From Chitinophaga pollutisoli (GTDB lineage: Bacteria; Bacteroidota; Bacteroidia; Chitinophagales; Chitinophagaceae): 64,000 bases of DNA. Position 1 is the stretch's first letter. Each line of letters opens with the position of its first letter. A program made the translations under genes and the position numbers. The notes beneath the pieces were generated by a model. That model saw only the letters and a program-made list of their open reading frames with translations. It ran no database searches and was not told the DNA's origin. The DNA lies in assembly GCF_038396755.1 (NCBI RefSeq), contig NZ_CP149822.1, positions 1,116,001-1,180,000 of the forward strand, given 5' to 3'. Below, piece by piece: positions 17,601 through 23,895 of the stretch.

Positions 17601-18227
17601 CGACAGCACCACCGTACCCACCGTCCCCGCTTTCAGCATGGCCTCCGTCACGGCTACCGATTTGGTGGTATACCCAATGAAACTGATGCGCATGACATTG
17701 CCGGCGTTTACCGGCAGCGAAAAGGCGCCGTTCACGTCTGTTATGGCCGAGCGCCCGCCAGCCACCGCGATGGTAGCCCCGATCAGCGGCATGCCCGTAC
17801 TGTCGGCAATGCGCCCGGTAACGGGGGTTTGCTGCACCTGCTGATCGTTTCGCAGGGCTGGATCGTTCTTCGCATACAGGAAAATCGTGTTGTCCGCGAT
17901 CTTGTACTGCAAGGGCTGATCCTTCAGGATCAGGTCCAGGAAGCTCAGCAGCGGCATGTTCTGTACCGATGCCGATACAGCGCCTGCCTGCTGCAGGAGC
18001 TCCGATTTTCCCCACACTACATAACCCGTCTGTTTTTTAATGGTGGCAAATACTTTTTTCATCGGCACTTCCCTTCCCGAAAACGTGACGCTCTGGGAGA
18101 AAGTGCTGGCAGATACATGTAAACAAATGGCAAGAAGGAGAATGCTGGTAAGTTTCATAAGCCGGAGCAATTTGGTCGGGAGCCGGCACGGCATGTCCCA
18201 ACGGCTCCAGAAAGCAGTTTTTTGCAT
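14673..18227 (-). CDS. SusC-type TonB-dependent transducer with STN domain
   Basis: A 1184-residue outer-membrane receptor. After an extended N-region and signal (LTSILLLAICLHVSASTFSQ) residues ~45-115 form a secretin/TonB short N-terminal (STN) domain (VPMKKVFATIKKQTGYVVW ... LSFLDLILKDQPLQYKIA), which in FecA-type systems contacts the FecR anti-sigma factor. A carboxypeptidase-D-like domain follows (VTGRIADSTGMPLIGAT), then the plug (ELNVTANTGYQ, PLYVVDGFPYEG, MKDAAAASIYGTRAANGV) and the barrel, ending FMAGLNITF. The plug junction reads ELNVTANTGYQSIPKERATGSF, unlike the more usual VVVIGYGT form. With the upstream sigma/FecR pair it should sense its ligand and induce its own operon. ATG 18227 gives the usual long N-region of this receptor class; 18290 is a less likely upstream start. 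Confidence 0.93.
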   Translation of the reverse strand: MQKTAFWSRWDMPCRLPTKLLRLMKLTSILLLAICLHVSASTFSQSVTFSGREVPMKKVFATIKKQTGYVVWGKSELLQQAGAVSASVQNMPLLSFLDLILKDQPLQYKIADNTIFLYAKNDPALRNDQQVQQTPVTGRIADSTGMPLIGATIAVAGGRSAITDVNGAFSLPVNAGNVMRISFIGYTTKSVAVTEAMLKAGTVGTVVLSAVTSTLTELNVTANTGYQSIPKERATGSFGIITEEVIGARMQTSLLDRLEGTVPGLFMQNGNVNIRGLATLRAEQRPLYVVDGFPYEGDLNYLNPADVVNVTVMKDAAAASIYGTRAANGVISITTRTGSPRKLTVNFSSTLFVTPKPDASYQNFLNSRQMVDIQQELFNTWHPSFNDGIRREGKSKALEALYDHEQGVISKAELDATLDKLRGYDGQGQLEDLYMRNRIKHRQSFSASGGNDIHRYNIFMNYTGNSGYGLRTSNEDINIGLRDNVKVFKWLDAEIGATTNIRKGKFLRQGPESFYRNMPYEIMRYADGSLAPFTMLKSPYEIERLKAMGLYDETYNPLDEMEKSHLSYWSNYFRLQGGFTVKFAKGISLDLKYQTERGTSYNKEHYTGDSYYAKNLINDAVTLDSLGNPVFNMPEGGQIYETRGNSTSYTARAQLNFDREIAPRHRLTALAGMERRAILNTSTSLYKMGYNDNNLTFRPVDETVLGSLKGTQSLSSTFFWDFSNNTNFRHAEERYVSAYANAAYSFNSRYNITGSARVDDSNLFGSDPRYRHLPLWSVGASWRITEEDFMKNLQWLNTLVVRTTYGLGGNVARQVGPFLQAQADFVNETNAMATSIILPPNKTLRWEKTATTNIGIDVAVLNNRILASFDYYLRKSTDLLGEKLTDPTNAFPFALINYGSMQNRGYEVSLNTRNIEGKHFTWSSSLAMSFNKNRMTDINLRDVRYDMLTNGYGVNRVGYPMDAVFSFRYAGLDPTNGSVLVYDADGKVVTNYDQSGAIVPNMTDVNGLVYNGTLRPKFTTGFTNNFTYKDFSLNIMLIANGGNVIRDVVSPIQSNFGRMNVDARMINFWRKPGDENIPGMLPAPDLKNNGREYYNLIWFANDRNVLKADYIKVRDIALTYNFAKVLAPVTKLQSALLTLQVQNPFSWFRNGSGIDPEAYTLGSTYASRTLPVMRTFMAGLNITF

Positions 18228-18297
18228 AGATTTGCAACGTTTGGTTGTTAAAAATGGAGGTCTCGAAACCTGTTTCTTTGCAACCGGCAATTTTTCT

Positions 18298-18322
18298 ACG
18301 GGGGTGTTCGCAGCACTCCCGT
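18298..18322. promoter_or_regulatory. imperfect inverted repeat in the SusC leader
   Basis: In the 189-base gap between FecR and SusC, ACGGGGGTG / CACTCCCGT form an imperfect stem ~70 bases before ATG 18227, next to a CCGGCCGG palindrome. No U-tract follows on the minus strand. It could be a leader hairpin or an operator; function unknown. Confidence 0.3.
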
Positions 18323-18416
18323 TTCTTTTACCGGCCGGCCTTTCTTTTTAGTTGATCATTAAAAGTCCATGTCCATGTGAAATATTACGTTTTATAGTAT
18401 AGGGATAAATGTTTCT

Positions 18417-19613
18417 TCAAGGCATCACTACCAAACGCCGGCCTTCTTCCAGCCTGAAATGCACGTTCGACCGCTCCAGCCCGCCCAATACGTCGGACAA
18501 CTTCAGTTTCCGGCTCATCTCCCCGAAAAACACCACTTCCGGCACATTTCCTTCGTACACCACTTCCAGGTCGTACCAGCGTGCCAGCTGCCGCATCATT
18601 TCCCGCAGTTCCACCCCATCGAAATTAAACAAGCCGTTCTTCCAGGCGATGGCTTTATCCACGTTTGCGTTTCTCATCACATCCATTCCGCTTCCGTCGG
18701 CCTGCAACTGCTCACCCGGCTTCAGCAACACCGACCCCGTTGGCTTCCCGGCCAGCGCTACCCGCACCGCGCCCGTTACCAACGTGGTATAACTATGCGG
18801 CTCATTGGCATACGCATTAATATTGAACGACGTTCCCAGCACCTCCAGATCGATCCTGCCCGGCACCTTCACGCGGAAAGGCTTCTTCACATCTTTCGCC
18901 ACCTCAAACCAACCTTCTCCGGAAAATTCCACCTGCCGGTCGGCCCCGCTGAATGCCACCGGGAACCGCAGGTAACTGCCGGCGTTGAGCCACACTTTCG
19001 TACCGTCGGGCAAAGTAACCGTAAACTGCCGCCCGTTGGAAGTAGCGATGGTATTGTATTTCACACCGCTTTCACTCCGGTCTTCCGGCTCGTATTGCAG
19101 CGCGCCATCCTGCAGCGTCACCGTAGTGCCGTTTTGCCGGGTAATCACGCCATTGCCGGCACTGTCCAGCGCCAGCTGCGATCCGTCTGCCAGCGTCAGC
19201 ACCGCGCCATTCTTCCCGGGTTCCACATCCTGCGGAAACACGTTGGCGATAACGGTTTCACCCCGCGGCGCCGGGCGGTTCAACAGCCATATGCCTGCCG
19301 CGGCGATCAGCACCGCCGCCGCTGCCCACCACCAGCGTTGCAGAGGATGCACCGTCCGCACTGCGACGGTTTCCGGGGCTGGACGAAGTTTATCCGCACC
19401 CAAAATCCCATCAGCCACCCGCATCCAATGCTGGTGATCGTAGGATGCCTGCACGTCCGGCTGAAGGTCTTCCAGCCTGCGCTCCGCCTCTTCGATACCG
19501 GCGCCGGGCTCGTCGCGGCCCACCAGGGCGGCCAGCTCGTCCAGCTCCGCGTCTGTGGCCGTATGGCCCGCGAGGCGTTGCAGTAAATATTGTAATCGGT
19601 CGTTGTTTTCCAT
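18417..19613 (-). CDS. FecR family anti-sigma factor
   Basis: A 398-residue single-pass inner-membrane protein. Residues ~1-85 are the cytoplasmic sigma-binding part, a hydrophobic segment (WWAAAAVLIAAAGIWLLN) crosses the membrane near 90-110, and the periplasmic part has the FecR domain (VTLPDGTKVWLNAGSYLRF ... VEFSGEGWFEVAKD ... LEVLGTSFNINAY) plus the C-terminal DUF4974 region (MMRQLARWYDLEVVYEG). It should hold the neighbouring ECF sigma factor inactive until the STN domain of the next-gene receptor reports ligand. It follows the sigma gene by 109 bases on the same strand. Confidence 0.93.
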   Translation of the reverse strand: MENNDRLQYLLQRLAGHTATDAELDELAALVGRDEPGAGIEEAERRLEDLQPDVQASYDHQHWMRVADGILGADKLRPAPETVAVRTVHPLQRWWWAAAAVLIAAAGIWLLNRPAPRGETVIANVFPQDVEPGKNGAVLTLADGSQLALDSAGNGVITRQNGTTVTLQDGALQYEPEDRSESGVKYNTIATSNGRQFTVTLPDGTKVWLNAGSYLRFPVAFSGADRQVEFSGEGWFEVAKDVKKPFRVKVPGRIDLEVLGTSFNINAYANEPHSYTTLVTGAVRVALAGKPTGSVLLKPGEQLQADGSGMDVMRNANVDKAIAWKNGLFNFDGVELREMMRQLARWYDLEVVYEGNVPEVVFFGEMSRKLKLSDVLGGLERSNVHFRLEEGRRLVVMP

Positions 19614-19722
19614 GTAAAAAGGGTGTAGTAAACGAATGATGTTTGTCCCCCTTATTTATACCAGACAATCGGGCAAACGGGTAGTACCGAAAAAAGCGAA
19701 ACTTTTTTTGGCAGGGGTAAAA

Positions 19723-20319
19723 TCAAAGCAGGATTTCGATCAGGATGAGGACAGACAATGGATAACCGGCTTTTTGCAGGGAGCCGCGAATGTGCTTCAG
19801 CGCCATGACCATGAGGTTTTTCACCGTACTGTCGGCCAGGCCCATCCGGTCGCTGATTTCGCGGATGCTGAGGGATTGCTCCCGGCTGAGGCGGTAAATC
19901 TGCCGCTGTTTTTCGGGAAGCTGCCGCACGGCGTCATTCACCAGCGCGAGCAATTGCCGGAACTCGACCATTTCTTCCACCGGGAGGTTCTGGTCCAGTT
20001 GCCGCTCATGCCCCACGGCATTCATGACTTTATCGCGGATTTGCTGGCGGCGGACGAGGTTGACGGCCAGGAAGAAGCAGATTTTCTTCACCCAGGATTC
20101 CGGTTGGGCCAGGCCGGTAAGCTGGTCGCGGGCGATCCAGACTTTCAGAAAAGTTTCCTGGACGAGGTCGTCGGCCACTGCGGGCGATCCGGTGATACGC
20201 AACGCCATGGCCAGCAACCGGGGCGCCAGCAGCCCGAAAAGCTGTCTGAACGCGTGCTCGTCGCCGGCTGCGATCCGTTGGTACAATGCTGGAGCGTCAG
20301 TAGTGTGTCCTTCGTTCAA
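19723..20319 (-). CDS. ECF RNA polymerase sigma factor (FecI-like)
   Basis: A 198-residue sigma-70 factor of the extracytoplasmic-function class. Region 2 is visible as GDEHAFRQLFGLLAPRLLAMA and DDLVQETFLKVWIARDQL, and region 4 as LPEKQRQIYRLSREQSLSIREISDRMGLADSTVKNLM. It pairs with the following FecR. No ATG lies upstream: the only start after an in-frame TAA is TTG at 20319, four codons on, so translation probably starts at TTG (a later TTG is possible). A short C-terminal hydrophobic tail (PLSVLILIEILL) is common in Bacteroidota members. Confidence 0.9.
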   Translation of the reverse strand: MNEGHTTDAPALYQRIAAGDEHAFRQLFGLLAPRLLAMALRITGSPAVADDLVQETFLKVWIARDQLTGLAQPESWVKKICFFLAVNLVRRQQIRDKVMNAVGHERQLDQNLPVEEMVEFRQLLALVNDAVRQLPEKQRQIYRLSREQSLSIREISDRMGLADSTVKNLMVMALKHIRGSLQKAGYPLSVLILIEILL

Positions 20320-20452
20320 TGAAGCGCTGGTTAATTAAAGAATGCTTGTCCTGGCAGATGGAGAAAACGAATGGGATGACAGAATTTGATGGAATCAACG
20401 GCGAATTTCGCCAAAATCATCCGGAAATGCAATGATTGCCCCGAAGACCACC

Positions 20453-20765
20453 TTAGTTACTATATACTAACAGTTAGGTTACTATAGGTATAAAGAGGGG
20501 TAAATGTATATCAAACGTATATCCGCATATATATTGGTATGCAGTAACCCTATAGTAACCATGCTGTTACGATGAAGTAACTACGCTTTACCCCCTATTT
20601 ACCTACATCCGATATACATTCCCATGCCTTATTCTAGCATGGGCTTGTCACTATTCCCACTATACGCTGCATATTTGCCAACAGGCCACTGCAACAGCCC
20701 TGCATGCACTCCGTACCCGCTCAGTAAGGACTTAGTAGGGATACCGTACTAAAACCGTAGTAAGC
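20453..20765. repeat. cluster of short direct and inverted repeats in a 510-bp gene-free gap
   Basis: The gap 20320-20829 holds no credible ORF and is richer in A+T than its flanks. It contains a perfect 12-bp inverted repeat GGTTACTATAGG (20477-20488) / CCTATAGTAACC (20549-20560); GTTACTATA twice as a direct repeat (20456 and 20478); CTAACAGTTAG (20467-20477); GTTAC-N6-GTAAC (20566-20581); AATGTATATC (20503) with its complement GATATACATT (20611); GGGGTAAA (20497) with TTTACCCC (20588); and TTAGTA-N9-TACTAA (20732-20752). Nested pairing could fold 20477-20620 into a structured RNA, or the arms could be protein sites. No terminator-like T-run is attached. Confidence 0.6.
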
Positions 20766-20829
20766 CAGGCACCTGAAAGCAGACAGCAAATTTTATATAG
20801 GTATTTTACGCTATACAAATGAAAGCTTG

Positions 20830-21288
20830 CTAGATCGGGTACGCTGTTTCGCTTTTGGTTTCGGAAAGGACGAAGAAGCTCTGCACCGTGGTGATATTGG
20901 GGAGGGCGGCGAGCTTGCGGTAGAAGACGTGGTATTCGTCCATATCGGCGCTGGCGATCCGCAGGATGAAGTCGAAGGTGCCCGTCATCTGGAAGCACTC
21001 CATTACTTCGGGGAATTTCACGACTTCTTTTTCGAAAGTGCTGAGGGTTTGGGCGGAGTGGTCTTTCAGCAGTACATGGCTGAAAGCGATCAGGCCTTTG
21101 TCGATTTTCTTTTTGTCGAGAATGGCGACCACGCGCCGGATGTACCCCTGCTCCTTGAGCCGCCGGATACGTTCGTGGATGGCGGCAACGGATTTATGCA
21201 GCTTGAAGGAAATCTCCTTGTTGGTGAGCTCCGCGTTGTGCTGGAGGAGGCGAAGGATCTCGAGGTCCGTCTGATCGATGTCTGGCAT
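20830..21288 (-). CDS. Lrp/AsnC family transcriptional regulator
   Basis: A 152-residue feast/famine regulator. Residues 1-60 form the helix-turn-helix (TDLEILRLLQHNAELTNKEI, AAIHERIRRLKEQGYI), and the rest is the RAM ligand/oligomerisation domain (VLLKDHSAQTLSTFEKEV, PEVMECFQMTGTFDFILRI, ITTVQSFFVLSETKSETAYPI). It is divergent from the cysteine desulfurase gene, so that gene is the likely target. It has the same length as, and is clearly paralogous to, the second Lrp at 23289. ATG 21288 (MPDIDQTD) is the normal start; an upstream ATG at 21360 would add 24 atypical residues. Confidence 0.9.
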   Translation of the reverse strand: MPDIDQTDLEILRLLQHNAELTNKEISFKLHKSVAAIHERIRRLKEQGYIRRVVAILDKKKIDKGLIAFSHVLLKDHSAQTLSTFEKEVVKFPEVMECFQMTGTFDFILRIASADMDEYHVFYRKLAALPNITTVQSFFVLSETKSETAYPI

Positions 21289-21357
21289 TGTGTACTGGTT
21301 GAAAATGGTCAACTGAAAGAAGTTCGGTATTCCGGCCCGGCGCGTAATCAATCCATT

Positions 21358-21365
21358 CAAAAATA
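21358..21365 (-). promoter_or_regulatory. candidate -7 element of the first Lrp gene
   Basis: TATTTTTG on the minus strand fits TAnnTTTG and lies 69 bases before ATG 21288. No convincing -33 TTG is at the right spacing. Confidence 0.35.
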
Positions 21366-21543
21366 GGCAATTATTGGTGCTTTACCGGAAAATTTACGGT
21401 TTAATACGGCATTGTGCCAAATATCAAAAACATTTTTCAATTTAGAGTGGAAATATTACAGCGTCAAGATAGGATTTTTCCGGTTACAAGGCCAAAGACC
21501 AACCGTTAAAAATATTACGATCAAAAACCAACCAACCATTAAC

Positions 21544-21576
21544 AACAAGAGTTTCCGGCTTGCGGGAACTCTTGTT
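21544..21576 (+). promoter_or_regulatory. strong 14-bp hairpin in the leader of the cysteine desulfurase gene
   Basis: AACAAGAGTTTCCG and CGGGAACTCTTGTT pair over 14 bp with one G-U and a 5-base loop, ending 35 bases before ATG 21612. No T-run follows, so it is not an ordinary terminator. It may be a leader stem controlling translation or mRNA stability, or the site of the divergent Lrp regulator. The rest of the 323-base gap 21289-21611 shows only the Lrp -7 candidate. Confidence 0.5.
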
Positions 21577-21611
21577 CCAACCAATCATTTCAATTCCCAA
21601 GATAATCTTAC

Positions 21612-22784
21612 ATGGACCATACTATTTACCTGGACAATGCCGCCACTACGCGGGTAGACGAAACCGTACTGGCCGAGATGTTGCCGTACCTGGCACAAAA
21701 TTACGGCAATCCCTCTTCGTCTTATTCTTACGGCCGGGTGGCCCGGATAGCGGTGGAGAACGCGCGCAGATCGGTGGCTTACCAGCTGGGCGTGAAGGCG
21801 GCCAACATCTTTTTCACCAGCGGCGGCACGGAGAGCAATAATACCGCCATTGCCGCCGCCGTCCGCGACCTGGGCTGCACCCACATCATCTCCTCTCCCA
21901 TCGAGCATCACGCAGTGTTGCACTCGGTGGAGTTTTACAGCCAGCTGCATGGGGTTCCGTATTCCATGGTAGCCGTGTCTGACGCGGGGATCGTGGATTA
22001 CGACGACCTGGAGCGGCAACTGAAAGAACAGGCGGCCGCGGGCCGGAAGTGCCTCGTTTCCCTCATGCACGCCAACAACGAAACCGGCAGCCTGCTGGAC
22101 GTGAAGCGCGTGGGCGCCCTTTGCCAGGAACATGGCGCCATTTTCCATTCGGATTGCGTACAGACGGTGGGGCACTACCCCCTGAACCTCCCGGAGATGG
22201 GCGTTCACTTCATCTCCGGCTCGGGTCATAAGTTCCACGGCCCCAAAGGCACGGGGATCCTGTATATCGCGCCGGGGCTCACCGTAAAACCGTTTATCCA
22301 CGGCGGCGGGCAGGAGCGCAATATGCGCGCCGGCACCGAGTGCGTGCACGGTATCGTAGGCTTCGCACGCGCGCTGGAACTGGCGATGGAACATTACAAG
22401 ACGGAAAGCGAGCACATCGCTTCCCTGAAAGCTTACATGAAAAAACAACTCGCGGCCAACATCCCGGGCGTTACTTTCAACGGGCCCGAGGCATCCCTGT
22501 ACACGGTACTGAGCGTTTGCTTCCCGAAATCGGAAGAAAGCGACAACCTGCTGCTCCGCCTCGACATGGAAGGCATCTGCGTTTCCGGCGGCAGCGCCTG
22601 CAGCGGCCCCTCCGGCGGCTCCCACGTAATGAGGGCACTGGGTAAAAACGAAAGCTGCACCACCATCCGGTTTTCTTTCAGCAAATACAACACCACCACG
22701 GAAATCGATCATGTGACCGAAGTCCTGAAGATTGCGCTGGGGTTGCATACCGCAGAAGGGAAACCCGCTACCTCGGCATGTTGA
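21612..22784 (+). CDS. cysteine desulfurase (class V aminotransferase, NifS/IscS type)
   Basis: A 390-residue PLP enzyme that removes sulfur from cysteine as an enzyme persulfide, leaving alanine. Family motifs: N-terminal IYLDNAATTRVDE, YGNPSSSYSYGR, FTSGGTESNNTAI, the HANNETGSLLDV loop, the PLP lysine in GSGHKFHGPKGTG, and the active-site loop SGGSACSGPSGGSHVMRALG with its catalytic cysteine. The loop has two extra Gly/Pro-rich residues compared with the usual GSACTS form. It is monocistronic: a divergent Lrp gene upstream, a terminator at 22846, and no iscU or sufE nearby, so its sulfur acceptor is not local. NifS, IscS or a catabolic role cannot be told apart from sequence alone. Confidence 0.92.
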   Translation: MDHTIYLDNAATTRVDETVLAEMLPYLAQNYGNPSSSYSYGRVARIAVENARRSVAYQLGVKAANIFFTSGGTESNNTAIAAAVRDLGCTHIISSPIEHHAVLHSVEFYSQLHGVPYSMVAVSDAGIVDYDDLERQLKEQAAAGRKCLVSLMHANNETGSLLDVKRVGALCQEHGAIFHSDCVQTVGHYPLNLPEMGVHFISGSGHKFHGPKGTGILYIAPGLTVKPFIHGGGQERNMRAGTECVHGIVGFARALELAMEHYKTESEHIASLKAYMKKQLAANIPGVTFNGPEASLYTVLSVCFPKSEESDNLLLRLDMEGICVSGGSACSGPSGGSHVMRALGKNESCTTIRFSFSKYNTTTEIDHVTEVLKIALGLHTAEGKPATSAC

Positions 22785-23089
22785 TTTAACAGATACAATA
22801 CACCAAAACAATCCGGTTACTACTCATTTGCAAGCCTGACAACTGAAATGGCCTCCCCGTGAGGCCATTTCCCTTCCCCCACTTCCCCGCATATACGCCC
22901 CGGCAATTCCCGTTCAGTCCTATAGGTTAGCCGATTTCTAACAAACATCTCCTAACAAGCTACAAAATTCATATCCATCAAACAAAAGGATATTTCATTA
23001 GATTATTTCTATTATTATTGACTTTTTATTAGATTTTTGATAACTAAACAAATACTTTGCGTAGATTGCATTCAGTTTCAAAGACACAT
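22785..23089. other. gene-free AT-rich stretch upstream of the tRNA-like RNA
   Basis: After the desulfurase terminator the sequence becomes very A+T-rich (about 22920-23060), as expected of a promoter region. TACTTTG at 23053-23059, about 30 bases before the RNA, is one base short of TAnnTTTG; no well-spaced -33 TTG was found. No ORF is supported. Confidence 0.4.
22846..22870 (+). terminator. terminator of the cysteine desulfurase gene
   Basis: AAATGGCCTC / GAGGCCATTT form a 10-bp stem with a 5-base loop 61 bases past the stop; the T-run is short (TTT then CCC). Confidence 0.65.
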
Positions 23090-23233
23090 TGTAGGGTGAT
23101 GAAACTGGCAGACATGCCCTCTCGTCTCGGGGGTGGAGATAACGGGATAAACGAATAGCATAATTAACTAACCATTTACTTCTTTGTGCTATCCGCTAAC
23201 TGCTCCGTGCAGGTTCGACTCCTGCTCCTACAG
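23090..23233 (+). ncRNA. tRNA-like RNA with ~75-base variable arm and abnormal anticodon loop
   Basis: The stretch folds as a cloverleaf. The acceptor stem TGTAGGG (23090-23096) pairs with TCCTACA (23226-23232). A 3-bp D stem ATG/CAT encloses AAACTGGCAGA, the bacterial tRNA-Leu type with A14 and G18G19. The anticodon stem CCCTC/GGGGG (23117-23133) closes a 7-base loop TCGTCTC. The T arm GCAGG-TTCGACT-CCTGC (23209-23225) has the conserved TTCGA. Between anticodon and T arms are 75 bases (23134-23208), closed by GGAG/CTCC with an inner ATAGCA/TGCTAT stem, far longer than the 15-20 of Leu or Ser tRNAs. Loop position 33 is C rather than U and position 37 is a pyrimidine, so normal decoding is doubtful; read strictly the anticodon would be GUC (Asp). 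Discriminator is G and no CCA is encoded. A perfect terminator follows. It may be a tRNA-derived regulatory RNA, an aberrant tRNA or a decaying gene. Confidence 0.65.
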
Positions 23234-23234
23234 C

Positions 23235-23265
23235 AAAAGCCCGGGAAGTAGTTTCCCGGGCTTTT
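23235..23265 (+). terminator. strong rho-independent terminator after the tRNA-like RNA
   Basis: AAAAGCCCGGGAA / TTCCCGGGCTTTT form a perfect 13-bp stem with a 5-base loop, beginning two bases after the RNA. Because it is symmetrical it can also end the second Lrp transcript arriving from the minus strand. Confidence 0.9.
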
Positions 23266-23288
23266 CCTATTTGGTTTGAATAGTAAGA

Positions 23289-23747
23289 TCAGACGTTGAA
23301 CGCCGTTTCGTGCTTGATCTCCGTCATCACAAACGAACTGCGGACCGTGCCGATGTTCCGCAGCCGGGAGAGCTTTTCCACGATAAACTGCTGGTATTCG
23401 TCCATATCCCGGACTGCCACCTTCAGCAGGTAATCGTCCGTCCCGGTCATGTGATAACATTCCATCACCTCTTCCGCATGCACGATTTCCTTTTCGAAGT
23501 CCTTGATCACATCATGCTCGTGGCGATCGAGGTGCACCGCCGTAAAAACCACCAGGCTGCGGCCCACTTTCTTATGATCCACCAGCGCCACGTATCCTTT
23601 CACCACGCCCGCTTCCTCCATTTTACGGATCCGCTCGTATACCGGCGTGGCCGAGCGGTTCACCGCATCGCCGATCTGCTTATGGCTCAGCTTCGCGTTC
23701 TGCTGCAGGATGCGGAGGATCTTTTTATCTGTTTCGTCCAGTGTCAT
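23289..23747 (-). CDS. Lrp/AsnC family transcriptional regulator
   Basis: A 152-residue regulator with an N-terminal helix-turn-helix (TDKKILRILQQNAKLSHKQI, SATPVYERIRKMEEAGVV) and a RAM domain (RHEHDVIKDFEKEIVHAEEV, VMECYHMTGTDDYLLKV, IGTVRSSFVMTEIKHETAFNV). It is a paralogue of the Lrp at 20830 and again sits divergent from a PLP enzyme gene, here the Cys/Met-metabolism enzyme at 23896, the likely target. ATG 23747 gives the standard N-terminus MTLDETDKK; the ORF could extend to 23807 but that would overlap the promoter. Confidence 0.9.
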   Translation of the reverse strand: MTLDETDKKILRILQQNAKLSHKQIGDAVNRSATPVYERIRKMEEAGVVKGYVALVDHKKVGRSLVVFTAVHLDRHEHDVIKDFEKEIVHAEEVMECYHMTGTDDYLLKVAVRDMDEYQQFIVEKLSRLRNIGTVRSSFVMTEIKHETAFNV

Positions 23748-23804
23748 AGCATAAAAATCTGTTTTCTTCGACAGCATCCACAATTTACAGCATATTCTTC
23801 CAAC

Positions 23805-23812
23805 CAAACCTA
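23805..23812 (-). promoter_or_regulatory. candidate -7 element of the second Lrp gene
   Basis: TAGGTTTG on the minus strand fits TAnnTTTG, 57 bases before ATG 23747; a TTTA about 19 bases upstream could be a weak -33 element. Confidence 0.45.
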
Positions 23813-23895
23813 TTTATAAAGTGTAAAACGCTAAATATTCTGCGTGTGCAAAAGATTCATCTTTAAAGTATGAGTTTTACAGACAAATCAACCTG

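Noticed and set aside
18298..18322. Terminator between FecR and SusC
   Set aside because: The stem is imperfect and is followed by AGAAAAATT on the transcribed strand, with no U-tract; listed only as an inverted repeat.
20320..20829. CRISPR array in the repeat-rich gap
   Set aside because: Repeats are 5-12 bases, partly inverted and unevenly spaced; there are no uniform spacers and no cas genes.
23117..23208. Intron in the tRNA-like RNA
   Set aside because: The anticodon stem closes on itself at 23117-23133, the insert is in the variable region and is only 75 bases, far too short for a group I or II intron.
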